Positions 46,369 to 54,740 of a stretch of 64,000 bases of DNA are shown here, piece after piece (the first letter of the stretch is position 1; each line of letters starts with the position of its first letter). The stretch covers positions 6,109,001 to 6,173,000 of the forward strand of contig CP001769.1 in NCBI GenBank assembly GCA_000024525.1. The letters run 5' to 3'. Under the pieces are notes generated by a model. It made no database searches. It saw only the letters and a program-made list of their open reading frames with translations, and was not told the DNA's origin. Source of the DNA: Spirosoma linguale DSM 74 (lineage in GTDB: Bacteria > Bacteroidota > Bacteroidia > Cytophagales > Spirosomataceae). The translations under genes and the position numbers were made by a program.

Positions 46369-48132
46369 CTAAAGCTTTGTTTGCAATGCCTCGATAGCTG
46401 TCGCCAGATAAACCAACGGGGCATTCCAGTTAATGGCAATTTCGTTGGAGGCATACGAACAGGAATCATCCAGAAGCATTTCGTCGGCCGAAGTGGCGGT
46501 GTATCCGGGGCATTTGTCCTGCTTCGGTGCATTGCCATTCGGCCCGCCCGATAGTAGGCCTGGTACTGGTTCGGTGATTCCGTCGGCTACGGATGGCCGA
46601 TGGTGCGGATTCATAATCGGTTTGGCGCCAAATCCCGTCAACAACGAGTAGCCCGTTGCATTGCGGCCCAGCAGATAGTCGAGATTGGTTAAGGCAAACC
46701 GCAGGTAGCGGTTATCTTTGGTGAGGTTGTACGCCTGAATCAGCGCAATACCCTGGTTAGCGGCAACGGAGCTACTCCCCCAAATGTAATCCCGCGCCGA
46801 TTTGCCCATCACCGTACCATACGCCTGCTGGTCTGTTCCCTGAATAAGGTCATCGGCAAAGGCAAGCAGTTGTTTCTTCACCGACTCGCTTCCCTGTTTA
46901 CCAAGGGGTGTAAGCTCATTCGCAAAGCGGGCTAGTGTATAATACCCCAACAGGCGAACCTGATTCCAGGAGGGTAAGCTTAGCTTCTCATCCGATTTTA
47001 GTTTTGCAGCCGTATAATAGGCGTCGTCTTTTGTCGTCACATACAGTTCAAGCGCAGCCCAAACCCACTCGTCGCTAGCATCGCGGTCTTCGTAACTCCC
47101 CGTTACCACGTCGGGGTCGAACTGCGTATTCATTTCGTTCTGACGATAGACGGCGTTGGGGTTTTGCTCAGCCCATTTCCAGGCTTTCACAGCCGCCGTG
47201 CGGCAGGAGTCCGATAGGCCGGGCAATGCTTTGTTGTACTGTTTGAATACCCGGCTGGCCTGGGCCAGTACAGCGGCAAAATCGAGGGTTGCGGTAATGC
47301 TTTTCTGAATCACATACCGATCTTTTGTGGCTTTATCGGGCATAACCATCCCATCGAAGCTTGGATTCGTCAATTTATGGTAAACGCCCCCATCAGCCGG
47401 GTCCTGCATGGTCAGCATCCAGCGGAGGTTCCAGAGCACTTCGTCCAGCAGATCGGGAACAGCATTGCCTGTTTCGGGAATGTTGGTATCGAACGATTTG
47501 GCATAGGCAGGGAAGTCTTCGTACAGAGAAAGCAGCGTGCCCACCGTAATGCCCGAATTGACGATGTACTTATTGTAATCGCCCGCATCGTACCACCCCC
47601 TGGGCGACGAAATAACCGTACCCGCCGAGCGCCCTGGCGAAACGGCCGATGGGTGAATCAAGACCCGAGTGTCCGGATGCCCGGCCGGACGGGCCCATTT
47701 ACCGGCATACCTGGCGGGTAAGTCGGTAGACGTACGCTGATAATAAAATCCTTTCAGAGCACCAATGGCTGCGGCCCGGTGAACATCCGGCCGAATCTCG
47801 ACCGGGTACGAGTGGCCCAAACCGGGTACGGCTACAACATAAGTCCCCTTCTGTTTAAAAGCCGAAAAGTCAGCGAATTGGCTTGTCTTACCCGAAATCT
47901 GGTTCTGTTTAGGGCCACTCAACGTACCCGTAAAGACAACCTTTTTCTGGTCGGGAGTCATAAGCTGAAACTTACCGGACGCGGCAGATGCGCCTGCATC
48001 ATGTACAATCACGGCCACTTTTGCGGCATTAGGGTAAAACCCAACCTGATTGAGCCTAATAGTTGTGGACAGAGATTGTCCATTGACCAATCTGGTGGCC
48101 AACAAGAGAAGTATGATTACAGAAACTCGCAT
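46369..48132 (-). CDS. Glycoside hydrolase family 9 endoglucanase
   Basis: 587 aa from the ATG at 48132, which opens the signal peptide MRVSVIILLLLATRLVNGQ. An N-terminal Ig-like cellulase domain (about residues 20-110: STTIRLNQVGFYPNAAKVAVI) precedes the (alpha/alpha)6 GH9 domain. Its motifs are GWYDAGDYNKYIVNSG (catalytic base Asp pair), NPHHRPS near the active site, and SYASNEIAINWNAPLVYLATAIEAL with the proton-donor Glu in SNEIAINWN. It cleaves beta-1,4-glucan or a related polymer in the periplasm or outside. No SusCD or other CAZyme is adjacent; a TetR regulator is divergent across a 628-base gap. Confidence 0.93.
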   Translation of the reverse strand: MRVSVIILLLLATRLVNGQSLSTTIRLNQVGFYPNAAKVAVIVHDAGASAASGKFQLMTPDQKKVVFTGTLSGPKQNQISGKTSQFADFSAFKQKGTYVVAVPGLGHSYPVEIRPDVHRAAAIGALKGFYYQRTSTDLPARYAGKWARPAGHPDTRVLIHPSAVSPGRSAGTVISSPRGWYDAGDYNKYIVNSGITVGTLLSLYEDFPAYAKSFDTNIPETGNAVPDLLDEVLWNLRWMLTMQDPADGGVYHKLTNPSFDGMVMPDKATKDRYVIQKSITATLDFAAVLAQASRVFKQYNKALPGLSDSCRTAAVKAWKWAEQNPNAVYRQNEMNTQFDPDVVTGSYEDRDASDEWVWAALELYVTTKDDAYYTAAKLKSDEKLSLPSWNQVRLLGYYTLARFANELTPLGKQGSESVKKQLLAFADDLIQGTDQQAYGTVMGKSARDYIWGSSSVAANQGIALIQAYNLTKDNRYLRFALTNLDYLLGRNATGYSLLTGFGAKPIMNPHHRPSVADGITEPVPGLLSGGPNGNAPKQDKCPGYTATSADEMLLDDSCSYASNEIAINWNAPLVYLATAIEALQTKL

Positions 48133-48760
48133 TCGCTTTGCAAAAAAGAATGTTACACCAATAAATAAATCCTTAACAACGCACAAGCATGTCTAAATAG
48201 GGAGCAACATATGGAGCTATTTTACTTATTTATCTCCCCTTTATGTTACGGCGATAATTAGTTTTTCAAGCACAGGTAGATTCTGTCTTCGTCAAAAAAA
48301 CTAATCCTAAACTAGGTAGAGCTCCGTTTGTCCTCTTGTTTAAGAAGGCGTTAGAAATTTGTCGATTTACTTATCATTTACCAGAATCTATTCTTATGCA
48401 GAAACAGCAGAATTATATATACCAAATCTAAAATACATCTAGTAAAGATTTACACTTATAAAGGCTTGGGTCTTTAGAAGTATTCATGCTCCTTTTCATA
48501 TACAGATAATTTTATTTTTAAAATATAAATTACCAATCACCTAATTGTTGGTAAGTAGATAGTATAAAACAGCGCTAATAGCAAACACTCTACACACGCC
48601 TTGGCCATAAGGATCGGCTTCATTTCTTGTTTTAAATAAATACTTTATAGCTATTTTTTTATTTATAGGAATCCACACTAGAGTCAAATAGTGACCTATA
48701 GTGACTTTTCTTACCACCATTAGTCAAAGAGGTGACATGTACTTGAATCACTGAATTATT
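48133..48760. other. AT-rich divergent intergenic region GH9 / TetR
   Basis: Over 600 bases with no plausible gene, markedly AT-rich from 48190 to 48670 with homopolymer runs. It must contain the promoters of both divergent genes and probably the TetR operator near its right end. I see no RNA structure that I can name. Confidence 0.6.
48676..48705. promoter_or_regulatory. Possible TetR operator
   Basis: CACTA (48676-48680) and TAGTG (48689-48693) form an 18-base interrupted palindrome, and ATAGTGAC occurs twice at 48688-48695 and 48698-48705, 10 bases apart. Operators of this size and phasing just upstream of a TetR gene are common. Weak evidence only. Confidence 0.3.
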
Positions 48761-49453
48761 ATGCAGACCCCCATCATGGATAAGGATGAAAAAATTAGAC
48801 GCAATCGCGCGAAGACCACACAGCGCATTGTCGAAGCTCTGGAAGAGGTAATAGCCGAACGCGGTATCGAGGGCGTAGGTGTAAACCGCGTTGCCGAAAA
48901 GGCTAATGTCAGCAAGGTACTGATATATAGATATTTCGGCGGCATGGAAGGCTTGTTTGAATATTATGTAAAGATGGGGAAACTGTTTCCAATATTTACG
49001 CCCTCTGTTTTAGATCAGATACGTCCATTGCACGAATCGGATATTGCCCGAATCTGGTATCGGCAGGTCATCCAGACATACCGGTATTTCCGTACGTTCA
49101 AAGCCGCTCGTGAAATCCTCAAGGCAAGTGTTATTGAGAACGACCCGATTGCCGAAACAACGGCCCGGGCGCAGGATGATGAAATGACGCGGCTCGTTAG
49201 CCAGCTTTCCTTTGTAAAGGGAGCCGACACGCAGGCGATTTCAGCTATTATTCTCGGTGCTATGACCTACCTGACCATCATGGCACAAAACGACCGGACT
49301 ATGGTGAGTATCGACCTCCGGAGTGAAGAGGGCTGGAACCGCATTGAGAACGCAGTAAAAGCTATCTACATTTCACTAAATAAGATGGCGATCCATACTA
49401 AAGACGTTGAACTTGAACTCCAGTCTTCCCATTTTCCAGTAGCCCAATGGTAG
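48761..49453 (+). CDS. TetR-family transcriptional regulator
   Basis: 230 aa. Residues 12-60 are the TetR helix-turn-helix: TTQRIVEALEEVIAERGIEGVGVNRVAEKANVSKVLIYRYFGGMEGLFEYYV, with the recognition helix VSKVLIYRYF. The rest is an all-helical ligand-binding/dimerisation domain of unknown ligand. It may regulate itself, the divergent GH9 endoglucanase, or distant genes. The gene begins ATGCAGACC at 48761, but an internal Met at residue 6 is also possible. Confidence 0.9.
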   Translation: MQTPIMDKDEKIRRNRAKTTQRIVEALEEVIAERGIEGVGVNRVAEKANVSKVLIYRYFGGMEGLFEYYVKMGKLFPIFTPSVLDQIRPLHESDIARIWYRQVIQTYRYFRTFKAAREILKASVIENDPIAETTARAQDDEMTRLVSQLSFVKGADTQAISAIILGAMTYLTIMAQNDRTMVSIDLRSEEGWNRIENAVKAIYISLNKMAIHTKDVELELQSSHFPVAQW

Positions 49454-49645
49454 TAAAAGATAAAGCGGTTTACAGGAGAGGTTGCGCCGTTATCACGAAC
49501 ACCGGGCTTCCGGCGAATAACGGGGCTCATAATACGCCAAGTCCCTTTTAACAGCTGCTTCATCGCTCATAATGGTGAGCGGACACGTCGGCAGATTTAC
49601 GTCGGTCTGCTTTATTTGTACCCCTCCATAAGTTACTACACGCAC

Positions 49646-49718
49646 TTACTAGCTCCTACCATGCAAAAACCTCTGCTAACAGTGTCGGCAGAGGTTTTTG
49701 CATGGTAGGAGCTAGTAA
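49646..49718. repeat. 31-base perfect inverted repeat between convergent genes
   Basis: Arms at 49646-49676 and 49688-49718 are perfect 31-base reverse complements around an 11-base loop; the core is CATGCAAAAACCTCTGC. It ends 2 bases from the stop of the haloperoxidase gene. It may be a strong two-way terminator, but the stem is much longer than usual. Confidence 0.85.
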
Positions 49719-49720
49719 AT

Positions 49721-51076
49721 TTATCGTTGTGCCACGGCTGACTTACGGGTATGTATTTTTTCAAGTACCCATTTGCCCACCTTTTCGCCCTCAACCTGGC
49801 CATTCTCTAGTGCTGAGCGGTAGTGAATACCGCCGTACAACCGGCTGATCGAGGCTTCGTCGGCAGCGGCCCGGATGGATGGGAACGACCGCACACCATG
49901 CCCGTACGGAAACTCGGTCGAGTCCGTGAAGGCCACGTTATCGCCCATGAGGTTTGTCAGTACGGTGGCCGCAGCGGTCGAGATCACGCTGTGTCCGCTT
50001 GGATACTCCGGAAACGGGGGCGTTTGCAGGAAAGGCGTCCATTTAGGGTCGATTAACTTGTTGATAACCGTTTCGGGCCGGACGGTTTTGCTACGGTATT
50101 TTTCATCCCAGCACGAAATGAAGCCGTCGCTCAGAGCAAAAGACGTAAGCGCGTAGGCTTCAACCGTTTGCATCATGTTCAGCTTTTTCTTGCGGGAAAT
50201 GGTCTGTGCAATAGCCAGCCAGTGTCCGCCGGGTGTCATTTTCTTGCTGGCGTACATCACGTGCCCGGCCACATTCATAACAAAGGCGTTATCGTCCCAG
50301 AAATAGGCAATATCCTGTTTCTGCTTATCGACGTTCTTACCAGTCTGGTAAACCTCGTCGAGCTCTTTTTCGTAAGGGCTCCCCTTAACGAGGCTGTAGG
50401 GATGCGGACGGGGCGGCATAAACTGATTGCAGGTGTCCATAGCCCAGCAGCGTAGTTTGTTCCACTGCGGTTCGGCAGCATCCATGTAGGCGGGCGGGGT
50501 AGGCACCCACGACCCTTCTTCGTTCGTCACGGTATGTTTAAACCCACGGGTTTGCTTGTAGCTGTCCTTAGCCGCATAGTCCAGAATATGCTTGGCAACC
50601 GCTTCGCCATAGGCCATTGAGCGATCATACACCTCATCGGGCACACCGTCTTTCTTGTACTGCTCGTAAAAAGGCTTTTCGAAGGTATCGTAAAAGTCAA
50701 CCGAGAAGGTCAGCGCACGGGCAACGGTCAGAAAAGCACGGGTACTGGCCAGCGGGAAACAATACTCTTTACCCGGTTCCGGCTTAGGCCCGCTCTGGAA
50801 CCGCTTCAGCTTACCGCCCAGCGACTCATATTGAGCATCGAACGGTACTAATGCCTCGTAGCCGGCCAGATTGGCGTAGGAATAAATGCGACTGGCAACG
50901 GGGGGTGAGAAAATGTCGTGAATGACAACTTCCGTCAGTTTGTTCAGCGCCGAATTGTAATATTCGGGATTGGCAGCCTTTGCGTTATACTCAGCTGGGG
51001 ATGCAGGCTTCTGGCAAGCGGTCAACCCAACCAGCACGACTGCCAGCAGATAGCCAAAGCGAAGCGAAACGTTCAT
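49721..51076 (-). CDS. Vanadium-dependent haloperoxidase-like PAP2 lipoprotein
   Basis: 451 aa from the Met at 51076. A lipoprotein signal (LAVVLVGLTACQ) anchors it to a membrane facing the periplasm or surface. It has the vanadate/phosphate pocket of the PAP2-haloperoxidase superfamily: K-x6-RP in DEKYRSKTVRP, PSGH in YPSGHSVIST, and SRxxxGxH in SRLYGGIH, with the His that binds vanadium. The acidic residue normally closing the third motif (HxxxD) is Ala here (HYRSA), so enzyme type is uncertain. It is last in a minus-strand series SusC-SusD-CRTAC1-CRTAC1. A 100-base gap with -7 boxes precedes it. Confidence 0.85.
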   Translation of the reverse strand: MNVSLRFGYLLAVVLVGLTACQKPASPAEYNAKAANPEYYNSALNKLTEVVIHDIFSPPVASRIYSYANLAGYEALVPFDAQYESLGGKLKRFQSGPKPEPGKEYCFPLASTRAFLTVARALTFSVDFYDTFEKPFYEQYKKDGVPDEVYDRSMAYGEAVAKHILDYAAKDSYKQTRGFKHTVTNEEGSWVPTPPAYMDAAEPQWNKLRCWAMDTCNQFMPPRPHPYSLVKGSPYEKELDEVYQTGKNVDKQKQDIAYFWDDNAFVMNVAGHVMYASKKMTPGGHWLAIAQTISRKKKLNMMQTVEAYALTSFALSDGFISCWDEKYRSKTVRPETVINKLIDPKWTPFLQTPPFPEYPSGHSVISTAAATVLTNLMGDNVAFTDSTEFPYGHGVRSFPSIRAAADEASISRLYGGIHYRSALENGQVEGEKVGKWVLEKIHTRKSAVAQR

Positions 51077-51111
51077 ACGATTAAATAGCAAGTTAGAGTA
51101 ATAAGCAACCG

Positions 51112-51142
51112 CAAAATTAATTGCCTAGAATTTACAAAATTA
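51112..51142 (-). promoter_or_regulatory. Possible promoter of the haloperoxidase-like gene
   Basis: On the minus strand TAATTTTG occurs twice (51112-51119 and 51135-51142), both fitting TAnnTTTG, 36 and 59 bases before the start at 51076. The -33 element is unclear. Confidence 0.4.
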
Positions 51143-51178
51143 ACGGAAAATATCAGACAAAAAGGAGATTAATATCAA

Positions 51179-54100
51179 CTACAGCGATTTGAATACCTGC
51201 ATACCAGCGTCGTTCCGCGTTACAACGATGCGAACGCCCTGAGCCGAACGTACGGGGCGAATATCCCGTATCTCGCCATTGAGCAGGAAACCGGAATCTA
51301 CGGGCGACAGCGCACTAAAGTTTCCTTTGCCATCATTCCGCAGTACCAGCCCGTAACTGGCATCGTATCGACCCTGATAGGTGCTGACCCCGTAAAAGTT
51401 ACCTCCCCCCAGTATATCCAGATCCCCATCCCGGTCGAAGTCAATGGCCTGCAGGGCAAATAACTTCGATACCTGCGCCATCATGGGCAGTTCATGCACG
51501 ACAAACTTACCGTCGTTATTCTCCAGGTAAACCGAAGCAAACTCGATAACGGTAAGTTCATCCGCTCCTTTCAGTTCTTCATCCGTCAAAACATCATCGA
51601 GCGGCTTCCCTGCGAAGGAGACATAGTCGGTAAAGCGTTTGTTAATGATGCTCGGCATTTGCTTGCCCAGTTCGTCTTTAAAGGCGAGTGGGTACCAGTC
51701 ATCTCCGCGATTGTACGAAATGATCTGCTCAATACTCTGGTTATTGTCTACATCCTTTACCAGCATCCGCAGCTGCGAATCGGGTGTTTTGCGGAACTTG
51801 GTGTTTGTGCCGATGTTTCCAGCTACCAGATCAATATCACCATCCCGGTCGAAATCGGCGGCAATAAGGCGCTGAAAAAAGCCGTTGAGCGGGGTATCGG
51901 TAATGGATTTCACTTCCTGGAATTTCCCTTTATCATTGGCGAAAATGCGAATCGGCATCCAGTCGCCCGACACGATCAGGTCCTGGTCTTTATCACCGTC
52001 ATAATCGGCCCATACGGCGTCGGTAACCATACCAACCGTTCGGAGGCCCGGTGCCAGCTTATCAATCTGATCTGTAAACGTACCCTTGCCATTGTTGACC
52101 AGCAAATACGAATTAGGCGATTTACCGTAGCCGAAGCCCACTACACGCCCACCCACAAACAAGTCGAGGTCGCCGTCGTTATCGACGTCGAAAGGACGAA
52201 CGCAGCTTTTGTTATCGTACATGGCAGGCAGCGCATTCGGCGAACGCGTAAAGCTTCCTTTGCCGTCGTTCAGGTAGAGCCGGTCGAACTGCTCCGGCAT
52301 CTTGTTATAAAACTCGTTACCGCCCGAAACGACGTATAAATCCAGGTCCTTGTCGCCATCGGCATCGAAGAAAACCGCGTCGACGTCTTCATAAACAGAG
52401 TCTTTCTTAAAGTCGGCCTGTACCGATGGTTTGAACGTTCCGTTCGCTTGCTGCACGAGTAAGCTACCAGCCTGCCACTTGGCCCCACCGGCATACATAT
52501 CGTCCAGTCCATCGCCGTTTACATCCCCAACGGCCAGATGCGGCCCCTCGGTCGACACTTTGAACGGCATCAGCGACTCCCGCACGAAATCGAAATACTC
52601 TTTATTTTCCTTGTGTTGGTACGGAATTGAGTCGGCGGTCGATACATCGGCGAACAAAGGCTGCATGGGCGGATTTGTATAAACGAACCCGGCACCATCG
52701 AGTTTGGCATCCGCCTGTTTCAGCATTATCGACTGATTGGTTTTGACGTTGGTACGCACCTCCATCTGCTGATTCGGCCAGATAACGATCAGCGAGTCAA
52801 TGCTGGCCCGCTTGCCCAACCCAAACAGTAACTCCGGTGCCACTGACGACTCGAAGCCCCGCGTTGGCATCAGTTGCTGCACCAGCAGACTGTCTTTGCC
52901 GTATTTCAAAATCACCTTTGCCCCTACCCCAAATGTGTTGGGCGAATCGCCTTTGAGCTTAACGGTCAGGTGCGTATTTTCGGGAAACAACGTCGTGGCT
53001 TCATTGCGGTACAAACTGGCCGGGTCGTTGATGTTGTTGGTAATGAGATCCAGATCGCCGTCATTGTCGAGGTCGGCGTAGGCGGAACCGTTCGAGTAAT
53101 TCGGCAGTTCGAAACCCCAGGCCGACGACTTATCCTCAAACCGCAACGAGGGTGTTCCCCGGTACAGGTAATTATGCACTTTGCCTTCGGGCATGAGTTT
53201 AGTAGCCCGCTCATCGAGCGATTTCGATGTTTCCATTGCATACCGCAATGAGTCGTCAGCGGCAAACTTCACGTACTCCAGGTTATTAGGCCGCCGGACA
53301 ATGCCGTTCGTGATGAACAGGTCTTTGATCCCATCGTTGTCGTAGTCGGCCAGCAACGGCGACCAACTCCAGTCGGTTGCGGCTACCCCCGACATCGCGC
53401 CGATGTCCATGAATTTTTTACCCGAAAGACTCAGTTGCAGACAGTTCCGGCTGTACTGGTTCATGTAGCCGTACGCCAGTTTATAGGTGTAAATATCCAG
53501 CGGATCTTCGCCCAGCGACGATTTCTCAACTGTTTCATCTTCGGGATACATGTCGAGCGTGACTACATCGGCAAAACCGTCATTATTCACATCGCCAATG
53601 TCGTTTCCCATAGAGAATCGGCTGGTGTGCTGAAAGGCTTTTTTTACGCTTTCGGTAAAGGTCCCGTCGTGGTTGTTGACGTAGTAATAATCGTCTTCGT
53701 GGAAATCGTTGGAGACGTAAATATCTTCCCACCCATCGTTATTCAGGTCGGCGACCGAAACTCCCAGCCCGTAGCCCATTGCCGCGCCGAAGATACCCGC
53801 CCGCTCACTTACGTTCTGAAACCGGGCGATTTTACCCGCAGGGGCTTGCCCGGATTTGGTTATGCTTTGGTTCTCGTACAGGTAATCGCCCGATTCGTTA
53901 TTGCGTAAGTTTCGGGCAGAAACGCGGTCGTAACTGCGGGAGGTATGGATAGCGTGATTGAGCAGGTAACAATCCAGATCGCCATCATGGTCGTAATCGA
54001 AGAAGGCGGCCTGGGTCGAAAAACCCGTAAAGTCCAGTCCGTAATCAGCGGCTTTTTCGGTGAAGGTATTGTCGCCGTTATTAATGTACAATTCATTGGA

Positions 54101-54520
54101 GCCCTCCTGCCCCCGGAAATTGCCCACCGCGCAGACGTAAATATCGAGTAGACCGTCGCCGTTGACATCGGCCATTGTGGAGCCTGTTTGCCAGTCTGCA
54201 AATCCTTCGACGCCCGCTTTGGCAGTGATGTCTTCAAACTTAAAATCTCCCTTGTTGAGGTACAGCTTATTCTTTCCCTGATTGGATACGAAGTACAGAT
54301 CGGTGAGGCCATCGTTGTTTATATCGCCCGCCGAAACGCCCCCACCATTGTAGAAATAGAGGTAATCTAAAATGTTGAGCTTTTCGGTCGGCACCAGCTT
54401 ATTAACAAACCCAACGCCCGTTTGGGTCGAATCGAGCGACTCGAAAAGGGGTTTTTCCGATTTGAAGGAGTTACAGCCCGTCAACGCCAATGCGCCGATA
54501 AAAAGAAGAATGCGGTTCAT
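51179..54520 (-). CDS. CRTAC1/ASPIC-type FG-GAP repeat lipoprotein 2
   Basis: 1113 aa with a lipobox (GALALTGCNSF) at the start. It is built from many FG-GAP/VCBS repeats whose calcium loops read DxNxDGxxD or DxDxDGDLD (DINNDGLTDLY, DVNGDGLLDIY, DYDHDGDLDCY, DLNNDGWEDIY), so a beta-propeller at the cell surface is expected. An ASPIC/UnbV domain lies near residues 525-610 (FGVGAKVILKYGKDSLLVQQLMPTRGFESSVAPELLFGLG with IVIWPNQQMEV). It is about 45% shared in layout with the paralogue upstream (inference from motif order, not computed). Its role in the SusCD locus is unknown; glycan or protein binding is likely. Confidence 0.9.
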   Translation of the reverse strand: MNRILLFIGALALTGCNSFKSEKPLFESLDSTQTGVGFVNKLVPTEKLNILDYLYFYNGGGVSAGDINNDGLTDLYFVSNQGKNKLYLNKGDFKFEDITAKAGVEGFADWQTGSTMADVNGDGLLDIYVCAVGNFRGQEGSNELYINNGDNTFTEKAADYGLDFTGFSTQAAFFDYDHDGDLDCYLLNHAIHTSRSYDRVSARNLRNNESGDYLYENQSITKSGQAPAGKIARFQNVSERAGIFGAAMGYGLGVSVADLNNDGWEDIYVSNDFHEDDYYYVNNHDGTFTESVKKAFQHTSRFSMGNDIGDVNNDGFADVVTLDMYPEDETVEKSSLGEDPLDIYTYKLAYGYMNQYSRNCLQLSLSGKKFMDIGAMSGVAATDWSWSPLLADYDNDGIKDLFITNGIVRRPNNLEYVKFAADDSLRYAMETSKSLDERATKLMPEGKVHNYLYRGTPSLRFEDKSSAWGFELPNYSNGSAYADLDNDGDLDLITNNINDPASLYRNEATTLFPENTHLTVKLKGDSPNTFGVGAKVILKYGKDSLLVQQLMPTRGFESSVAPELLFGLGKRASIDSLIVIWPNQQMEVRTNVKTNQSIMLKQADAKLDGAGFVYTNPPMQPLFADVSTADSIPYQHKENKEYFDFVRESLMPFKVSTEGPHLAVGDVNGDGLDDMYAGGAKWQAGSLLVQQANGTFKPSVQADFKKDSVYEDVDAVFFDADGDKDLDLYVVSGGNEFYNKMPEQFDRLYLNDGKGSFTRSPNALPAMYDNKSCVRPFDVDNDGDLDLFVGGRVVGFGYGKSPNSYLLVNNGKGTFTDQIDKLAPGLRTVGMVTDAVWADYDGDKDQDLIVSGDWMPIRIFANDKGKFQEVKSITDTPLNGFFQRLIAADFDRDGDIDLVAGNIGTNTKFRKTPDSQLRMLVKDVDNNQSIEQIISYNRGDDWYPLAFKDELGKQMPSIINKRFTDYVSFAGKPLDDVLTDEELKGADELTVIEFASVYLENNDGKFVVHELPMMAQVSKLFALQAIDFDRDGDLDILGGGNFYGVSTYQGRYDASYGLVLRNDGKGNFSALSPVDSGFLLNGEIRDIRPVRSAQGVRIVVTRNDAGMQVFKSL

Positions 54521-54528
54521 AGTATTAG

Positions 54529-54740
54529 GAGTGAGGAGCGAGGAGTGAGGAGGGCTGACCGCACCGCAGCCACGGACGGTCGGCGGACCGGCATGTTATG
54601 CCGCCAAATGGCCCCTCGCTCCTCACCCCTTCATATTCATTTATTAATAATTAAAATAGCTACCAGAGCGGTGAAGAGGAGATAACCGGATGGGTTTTAA
54701 CCGCCGGATGGCTCCTCACTACTCGCTCCTAACTTCTCAC
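54529..54740. repeat. Low-complexity repeat region between the two CRTAC1 genes
   Basis: GAGGAGCGAGGAGTGAGGAG on the left (54532-54553) faces CTCGCTCCTCACCCCT (54614-54629) and a second right copy GGCTCCTCACTACTCGCTCCTAAC (54710-54733), with CCGCC(A/G)AATGG-like units before each. The sequence supplies the stop codon of the upstream gene. A near copy is found inside the coding region at 57478-57520. Confidence 0.7.

Noticed and set aside
51494..52339. 281-codon plus-strand frame opposite the FG-GAP gene
   Set aside because: It is the shadow of repeated calcium-loop codons (GAC/GAT-rich) on the other strand; its translation shows no known motif.
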